A DNA stretch of 9,559 bases from assembly GCA_945936265.1 (NCBI GenBank), contig CAMETB010000045.1, forward strand, positions 1-9,559, given 5' to 3'. Below are positions 5,956-9,559 of this stretch, piece after piece (position 1 is the stretch's first letter; the number at the start of each line of letters is the position of its first letter). The stretch is from an uncultured Clostridia bacterium. GTDB taxonomy: Bacteria > Bacillota > Clostridia > Oscillospirales > CAG-272. Under the pieces are notes generated by a model that did not search any database, had not been told where the DNA came from, and saw nothing but the letters and a program-made list of their open reading frames with translations. The translations under genes were made by a program, and so were the position numbers.

Positions 5956-6699
5956 TTACTTTTTCCTGCTTTCTCTCTTTTCCTTTATATACGCTTTGAA
6001 CTCGTCGAGAGATTTGTACTTTTTGGACTTTATATTCGGAAACGCATTTATCATACGCTTGTGAAATACGGAAATTTTCGATAAAACTTTGTTTTTAAGT
6101 TCCATTACGTCAAGCGTGTTGTCGCATACCTTCTGACCTATCTTGTCCGAGCCTTTGTGTAGCCCTTCGCCTATAACGTCGAGAGCCTTCAATTTTTTGT
6201 TTATTCCGATAACGGTACATACCGAGCAGATTAAGTCAATTATCACAAGAGAAGAAAGGACCCATGCAACTACATATGTTACCTTGTACGGCAGTACCGA
6301 TATAAGCTTGTCCATAAGCGGAAAAACGATTTTTACGAGCGCAACGCAGGCAAGTCCCCATATAACGGAGAATTTAAGGCAGATATATCCGCCGAGGTTA
6401 AAGCGCTCACCCGAATAGTCCCACCACTTGTGATTGAATACCTTTTCCATAACGAAGCCGGTGACAAGTTCAAGAATTGTCGGTAAAAGAAAAGACGCAA
6501 GCACTATTATCCAGTCATAACTTGCTATATGCGATATCACGAGGTATATAAAGGATACTCCGAAGCCGTAAATAGGGCAGACGGGACCGTTGAGAAAGCC
6601 TCGGTTTACAAACTTTGAATGTTTGTATGCGGAATATGCAACCTCGGTACACCAGCCGAGAAAAGAAAAAATCAGAAAATAGATCGTAAAATTGTACAA
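5956..6699 (-). CDS. CmpB-like integral membrane protein (PF06541, putative ABC-transporter type IV)
   Basis: A membrane protein of a family common in Firmicutes and often labelled a putative ABC transporter permease, although the name is not backed by a known substrate. With the start used here it has 247 residues. Family features are FLGWCTEVAY (13-22), KFVNRGFLNGPVCPIYGFG (29-47) and WWDYSGERFNLGGYICL (92-108). Five hydrophobic segments are at about 4-24, 42-60, 63-85, 105-125 and 136-160; residues 164-247 form a Lys-rich cytoplasmic-type tail. The frame can be extended to a TTG at 6747, but that codon is the -35 box of the gene's own promoter. The better start is the TTG at 6699, preceded by GAGGTGAT (an 8-nt anti-Shine-Dalgarno match) with 4 nt between. 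No ATPase gene lies nearby, so a transport role is unsupported here. Confidence 0.87.
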   Translation of the reverse strand: MYNFTIYFLIFSFLGWCTEVAYSAYKHSKFVNRGFLNGPVCPIYGFGVSFIYLVISHIASYDWIIVLASFLLPTILELVTGFVMEKVFNHKWWDYSGERFNLGGYICLKFSVIWGLACVALVKIVFPLMDKLISVLPYKVTYVVAWVLSSLVIIDLICSVCTVIGINKKLKALDVIGEGLHKGSDKIGQKVCDNTLDVMELKNKVLSKISVFHKRMINAFPNIKSKKYKSLDEFKAYIKEKRESRKK

Positions 6700-6718
6700 T
6701 GAAATCACCTCGAAATGT

Positions 6719-6747
6719 ATTTTAATATATTTTCTGCAAAAAGTCAA
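6719..6747 (-). promoter_or_regulatory. Predicted sigma-A promoter of the CmpB-like gene
   Basis: On the minus strand TTGACT (6747-6742) and TAAAAT (6724-6719) are 17 bp apart. The predicted start near 6712 leaves a very short leader that carries the GAGGTGAT site. The -35 box lies 7 bp from that of the divergent isomerase promoter. Confidence 0.65.
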
Positions 6748-6754
6748 TTATTAC

Positions 6755-6783
6755 TTGAAAAGCGAAGAATTTTATGATAAAAT
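6755..6783 (+). promoter_or_regulatory. Predicted sigma-A promoter of the isomerase-oxidoreductase operon
   Basis: TTGAAA (6755-6760) and TAAAAT (6778-6783) are 17 bp apart. The predicted start near 6790 gives a leader of about 21 nt with GGAGGTG four bases before the ATG. Together with the leftward promoter it forms an arrangement that is symmetric about position 6751. No regulator gene is present, and I see no separate operator palindrome. Confidence 0.65.
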
Positions 6784-6810
6784 TCAGAAAGAAACTCTCG
6801 GAGGTGCAAA

Positions 6811-7629
6811 ATGAAACTCGGAACAATGGTACATCTTAGCGAAAACGTCGAGGACAAAATAGCGGACGTTAAAAAATACGGGCTTGAATCCTTTCAGCTT
6901 TGTTGTTGGAATATGGCTCTTTTAACCGATGAATACGCAGAAAAAGTAAGAAAAGCCGCCGATAAAGCGGGGCTTGAAATAAGCGCCGTCTGGTGCGGAT
7001 GGGAAGGCGAAGCCGTATGGGACTTCATAAACGGATACGCAACGCTTGGCATAGTTCCCGTTTATTTCAGAAGCAAAAGAGTTGAAAACCTTAAAAAAGG
7101 CTCTGATTTCGCCGCAAAGTTAGGCGTTTGCGACCTTATTACGCATATGGGCTTTTTGCCGGAAAACCCGAATACCGACGAATACAGAGAGGTAGTCAGG
7201 ACTATACGGGAACTTGCGGAGTATTGCAAGTCAAACGGGCAGTATCTCCTTTTTGAAACGGGACAGGAAACGCCGATAACTCTTAAAAGGACGATAGAGT
7301 ATGTGGGCACGGGCAACCTCGGAATAAATCTCGACCCGGCGAACCTTCTTTTGTACGGTAAGGCAAACCCATGCGACGCGGTTGATATTTTCGGTGATTA
7401 CATAAGAGGTGTGCACGGCAAGGACGGAGAATATCCGACAGATCCGGATTGTCTCGGCGAGGAAAAGAGAATAGGCAACGGCAGAGTAAATTTTCCGTGC
7501 CTTATAAAGAAGCTCAAAGAGCACGGCTACGACGGCTCGATAACCATAGAGCGCGAAATAGACGGCGACAAGCAGATAGAGGACATTTTATACGCAAAGG
7601 AATTTCTCGGAGGAATTATAAATGGATAA
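6811..7629 (+). CDS. Sugar phosphate isomerase/epimerase-like TIM-barrel protein (AP_endonuc_2 / xylose isomerase-like, PF01261)
   Basis: A metal-dependent TIM-barrel enzyme of the family that includes IolE, IolI, hydroxypyruvate isomerase and tagatose/psicose epimerases. The 272 residues cover one full barrel. Candidate metal ligands are E149 (in LFETGQET), D175 (in GINLDPANL), H202 (in RGVHGKDG) and E247 (in ITIERE); the block GNGRVNFPCLIKKLKEHGYDG (223-242) is typical of the C-terminal part. The exact substrate cannot be read from the sequence; a ketosugar, inosose or sugar epimerisation or isomerisation is likely. GGAGGTG stands 4 nt before the ATG. The gene overlaps the next by 8 bp, so the two are translationally coupled, and the pairing with an NAD(P)-dependent oxidoreductase suggests consecutive steps on one substrate. 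No transporter or kinase gene is adjacent. Confidence 0.9.
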   Translation: MKLGTMVHLSENVEDKIADVKKYGLESFQLCCWNMALLTDEYAEKVRKAADKAGLEISAVWCGWEGEAVWDFINGYATLGIVPVYFRSKRVENLKKGSDFAAKLGVCDLITHMGFLPENPNTDEYREVVRTIRELAEYCKSNGQYLLFETGQETPITLKRTIEYVGTGNLGINLDPANLLLYGKANPCDAVDIFGDYIRGVHGKDGEYPTDPDCLGEEKRIGNGRVNFPCLIKKLKEHGYDGSITIEREIDGDKQIEDILYAKEFLGGIING

Positions 7630-8596
7630 GGTGAGAGTAGGCCTTGTCGGAATAGGCGGAATGGGCGGATGCCATTTCTTCAATTACGACAGCGTTGAAA
7701 ACGCGCAAGTTGTTGCCGTATGCGATGTAAGAGAGGATATGGCAAAGGAAAAGATCGGCGAGAGGAATGTAAAAGTATATACGGACTTCAAAAAGATGTT
7801 GAGATACGAAAAACTCGATATGATAGACATTTGCACACCGAGTTATCTTCACGCCGATATGGCGATAACGTGCCTTAAAAAAGGCTATCATGTGCTTTGC
7901 GAGAAGCCGATGACGCTCAATGCAAAGGACGCAAAAAGAGTCCTTGCGGTTGTCGGAAAGACAAACAAAAATTTTATGGTGGCACATGTAGTCAGATTTA
8001 TGGCTCCCTATATGTACCTTAAAGATGTTATAACGAGCGGAGAACTCGGTAAACTCATAAGACTTGATATGAAAAGAATTTCCTCGATGCCACTCTGGAG
8101 CTTTGAGGATTGGATGAGGGACACCGCAAAGAGCGGAGGAGTGGTAACCGACCTTTCAATACATGACCTTGATTTTGTTCAGAGCGTTCTCGGTGCACCC
8201 GACAAAATAAGCGCGGTACACAAGGAAATGAAGGACAACAGCGAATATATCGTTACGAATATGTTTTACGGCGACAAACTCGTCACCTGTGAGGGAACAT
8301 GGTACAACGCAAATATACCGTTCTCGGCAAAATACCTTGCGGTATTTGAAAACGGATATGTAGAACTTTCCGATAAGCTTGTAAAGAACGGAGAAGAAGT
8401 GTCATTTGCCAAAGCGTCGGCAGATGCGGCTGACCTCGGTATCAATATAGGCAATGATAACGGCTATCTTGCCGAGATACAGTATTTTGTAAACTGTGTT
8501 GCAAACGGTCTTAAAACAGATCTCGTAACTCCCGCAAGTTCTGCATACAGCGTTGAACTTGCCGATACGGTAAAGAAAAAAGCACAGATTATTTAA
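7622..8596 (+). CDS. Gfo/Idh/MocA family NAD(P)-dependent oxidoreductase
   Basis: A dehydrogenase that should oxidise or reduce a hydroxyl of a sugar, inositol or similar compound. The 324-residue protein starts with a Rossmann fold carrying G10-I-G12-G-M-G15, with D35 (in AVCDVRE) at the end of the second strand, an acidic residue that usually favours NAD. The family signature C-EKP (E94, K95, P96) and GGVVTDLSIHDLDF, with D177 and H181 as expected catalytic-site residues, are intact; the C-terminal alpha/beta substrate domain covers about 122-324. ATG at 7622 follows GGAGGA by 7 nt and lies in the last codons of the isomerase gene (ATGGATAA overlap). A strong terminator follows the stop within 10 bp. 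Substrate unknown; myo-inositol, glucoside C3 oxidation or sugar-acid oxidation are all possible. Confidence 0.92.
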   Translation: MDKVRVGLVGIGGMGGCHFFNYDSVENAQVVAVCDVREDMAKEKIGERNVKVYTDFKKMLRYEKLDMIDICTPSYLHADMAITCLKKGYHVLCEKPMTLNAKDAKRVLAVVGKTNKNFMVAHVVRFMAPYMYLKDVITSGELGKLIRLDMKRISSMPLWSFEDWMRDTAKSGGVVTDLSIHDLDFVQSVLGAPDKISAVHKEMKDNSEYIVTNMFYGDKLVTCEGTWYNANIPFSAKYLAVFENGYVELSDKLVKNGEEVSFAKASADAADLGINIGNDNGYLAEIQYFVNCVANGLKTDLVTPASSAYSVELADTVKKKAQII

Positions 8597-8602
8597 CATC
8601 TG

Positions 8603-8648
8603 AAAGCGCTCCCTGTGCGTAAAAGTGCGACACGGGGAGCGCTTTTTT
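8603..8648 (+). terminator. Strong Rho-independent terminator of the isomerase-oxidoreductase operon
   Basis: AAAGCGCTCCCTGTG (8603-8617) pairs with CACGGGGAGCGCTTT (8631-8645) over 15 bp with a single G-U wobble and a 13-nt loop. A run of six T (8643-8648) follows. It begins 6 bp after the stop codon. On the opposite strand the T tract is short, so it would serve the convergent spoVA transcript only weakly. Confidence 0.93.
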
Positions 8649-8671
8649 ATATTTTTAAGTGATGTTTTTGC

Positions 8672-8704
8672 AAAAACCCGGCGTTTCAAAAAGAATTATA
8701 CGCC
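8672..8704 (-). terminator. Weak candidate terminator after spoVAE
   Basis: On the minus strand GGCGT (8704-8700) and ACGCC (8684-8680) form a 5-bp stem with a 15-nt loop, followed by GGG and five T. It lies 14 bp past the spoVAE stop. The stem is short and the GGG interrupts the usual stem to U-tract junction, so spoVA transcripts may also run into the larger hairpin at 8603-8645. Confidence 0.35.
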
Positions 8705-8718
8705 TTATTATATTAAAG

Positions 8719-9087
8719 TTATCCTTTTCGCTTTGCGGAAAATATAAGCGAGGCTATATATCCAAAGCAGATTGCGGCAGTAATGCCTCCCGAGGTTGCG
8801 GTAATGCCACCCGTTAAAGCGCCGAGCAGACCTTTTTCCATGACGGCTTTTTTAACTCCCGTGGCAATGGCGTAGCCAAAGCCAGTCAGCGGTACGGTGG
8901 CTCCGCTACCCGCAAATTCGACTATATAATCGTATAAACCGACGGCGGTAAGAACAACTCCGGCACAAACGTATAAAACGAGAATACGGGCAGGAGTGAG
9001 TTTGGTTTTGTCAATGAGTATTTGTGCAATCACGCATAAAATGCCGCCCGTTATAAACGCATAAAGACAGTTCAAAAATATATCCAT
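8719..9087 (-). CDS. spoVAE: Stage V sporulation protein AE
   Basis: A small integral membrane subunit of the SpoVA complex, which in the inner membrane of the forespore takes up calcium dipicolinate during sporulation and helps release it in germination. The 122 residues match the SpoVAE/SpoVAEB family in length and in the blocks GGILCVIAQILIDKTKLTPARILV (about 14-37), FAGSGATVPLTGFGYAIATGV (58-78) and EKGLLGALTGGITATSGG (84-101). Hydrophobic segments lie at about 5-25, 33-53, 62-80 and 88-117. GGAGGA stands 3 nt before the ATG. The gene follows spoVAD by 66 bp in the same direction, the usual clostridial order (spoVAC-spoVAD-spoVAE). The operon promoter, expected to be forespore (sigma-G) specific, is beyond the right edge. 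Confidence 0.96.
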   Translation of the reverse strand: MDIFLNCLYAFITGGILCVIAQILIDKTKLTPARILVLYVCAGVVLTAVGLYDYIVEFAGSGATVPLTGFGYAIATGVKKAVMEKGLLGALTGGITATSGGITAAICFGYIASLIFSAKRKG

Positions 9088-9153
9088 ATTTCCTCCAAAA
9101 AACTGTTTGAAGTAATTTTTTGCCGACAGAGTATCGGTTTTTCCTTAAAAATT

Positions 9154-9559
9154 TTACTTTGAGGACAACCTTACAAGGTGTGCAACTGACGGAATGGAGC
9201 CGCCCTGAAATAGCGTCATCGGGTTCATAAGAGCGCCCGTGCCTATAAACAGCACGTCCGAAAGTGTTCCGTCTTCGAGATTCTTTACAATGTCTGCAGA
9301 CAAAACGCTTGCACTGCAACCGCAACCCGAGCCACCCGCGTGGGTGTCCTGCTTTTTTCTGTCAAAGATCATAAGACCGCAGTCAACATGGTTTTTTCTT
9401 ATGTCAATACCGTCTTTCAGGAGCAGATCTTTGAGTATTTCGCTACCCTCAAAACCGAGATCTCCGGTTATTATGAGATCAAAATCGTCGGGGGAGTGTG
9501 TGCTTTCCTTAAAATATCGCTCTATTGTGTCTATTGCCGCAGGTGCCATTGCAGCGCCC
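9154..9559 (-). CDS. spoVAD: Stage V sporulation protein AD (C-terminal part; N-terminus beyond the right edge)
   Basis: SpoVAD is the thiolase-fold, dipicolinic-acid-binding subunit of the SpoVA uptake complex. Only the last 135 codons are present, of about 340 in the family; the frame is open to the right edge, where GAAMAPAAIDT is read. Conserved family blocks are DLIITGDLGFEGSEIL, VDCGLMIFD, the Gly/Cys-rich HAGGSGCGCSASVLSA, and LFIGTGALMNPM followed by QGGSIPSVAHLV near the C-terminus. An internal ATG at 9549 is not the start, because the conserved sequence continues upstream of it. It is upstream of and co-oriented with spoVAE. The 66-bp gap between them holds only the spoVAE ribosome binding site and a weak 4-bp stem. 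Confidence 0.96.
   Translation of the reverse strand, partial: GAAMAPAAIDTIERYFKESTHSPDDFDLIITGDLGFEGSEILKDLLLKDGIDIRKNHVDCGLMIFDRKKQDTHAGGSGCGCSASVLSADIVKNLEDGTLSDVLFIGTGALMNPMTLFQGGSIPSVAHLVRLSSK

Noticed and set aside
6700..6747. N-terminal extension of the CmpB-like protein to the TTG at 6747
   Set aside because: That TTG is the first triplet of the TTGACT -35 box, the extension would lie upstream of the transcription start, and the TTG at 6699 has an excellent GAGGTGAT site.
7616..7987. Minus-strand open frame of 123 codons opposite the oxidoreductase start
   Set aside because: It lies entirely against the conserved Rossmann domain of the Gfo/Idh/MocA gene and shows no protein-like features.
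9088..9153. Possible terminator between spoVAD and spoVAE (CCGA/TCGG stem)
   Set aside because: The stem has only 4 bp, is not followed by a U tract in the minus-strand transcript, and the two genes form a known operon.

Overview
The window looks like chromosomal DNA from an endospore-forming member of the Firmicutes, most likely an anaerobic Clostridia. The evidence is the 3' part of a spoVAD gene followed by spoVAE at the right edge, an aminopeptidase P gene beside efp (an order also found in Bacillus subtilis), a small protein resembling the clostridial CD1247 N-terminal family, AT-rich intergenic DNA, and strong GGAGG-type ribosome binding sites with occasional TTG starts. I see no phage, transposon, CRISPR, rRNA or tRNA sequence.

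Layout from left to right. Positions 1-2538 (minus) hold a family GH38 alpha-mannosidase whose C-terminus runs off the left edge; it is an open frame of 846 codons with its own promoter. A strong terminator separates it from a 140-residue Cys/Asp-rich zinc-ribbon protein (2674-3096, minus). Upstream of that lie efp (3168-3728, minus) and an M24B Xaa-Pro aminopeptidase (3839-4903, minus). A divergent promoter pair at 4946-5012 then fires left into the peptidase gene and right into an orphan secreted or lipoprotein gene (5034-5912, plus). That gene converges, through a shared bidirectional terminator, on a CmpB-like (PF06541-type) membrane protein gene (5956-6699, minus). A second divergent promoter pair at 6719-6783 drives the membrane protein to the left and, to the right, a translationally coupled two-gene operon (6811-8596) for a TIM-barrel sugar isomerase/epimerase and a Gfo/Idh/MocA oxidoreductase. 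This ends in a very strong terminator. The spoVA genes converge on it from the right.

How the genes work together: efp and the peptidase gene are a conserved neighbourhood, and both products concern proline-containing proteins (translation of polyproline stretches; removal of residues before proline). The isomerase/oxidoreductase pair should act in sequence on a sugar, polyol or ketosugar. SpoVAD and SpoVAE belong to the channel that moves dipicolinic acid into the forespore. The mannosidase, the lipoprotein and the CmpB-like protein each have their own promoter and no obvious partner here.

Most of the window is ordinary core and metabolic DNA. The parts most worth a second look are the Cys/Asp tract of the small zinc-ribbon protein, a hairpin in the efp leader that could loop out sequence and bring a distant Shine-Dalgarno close to the start, the orphan lipoprotein with homopolymer tracts in its promoter and ribosome binding site, and the isomerase/oxidoreductase pair of unknown substrate. 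I found nothing I can defend as a wholly new multi-gene system.
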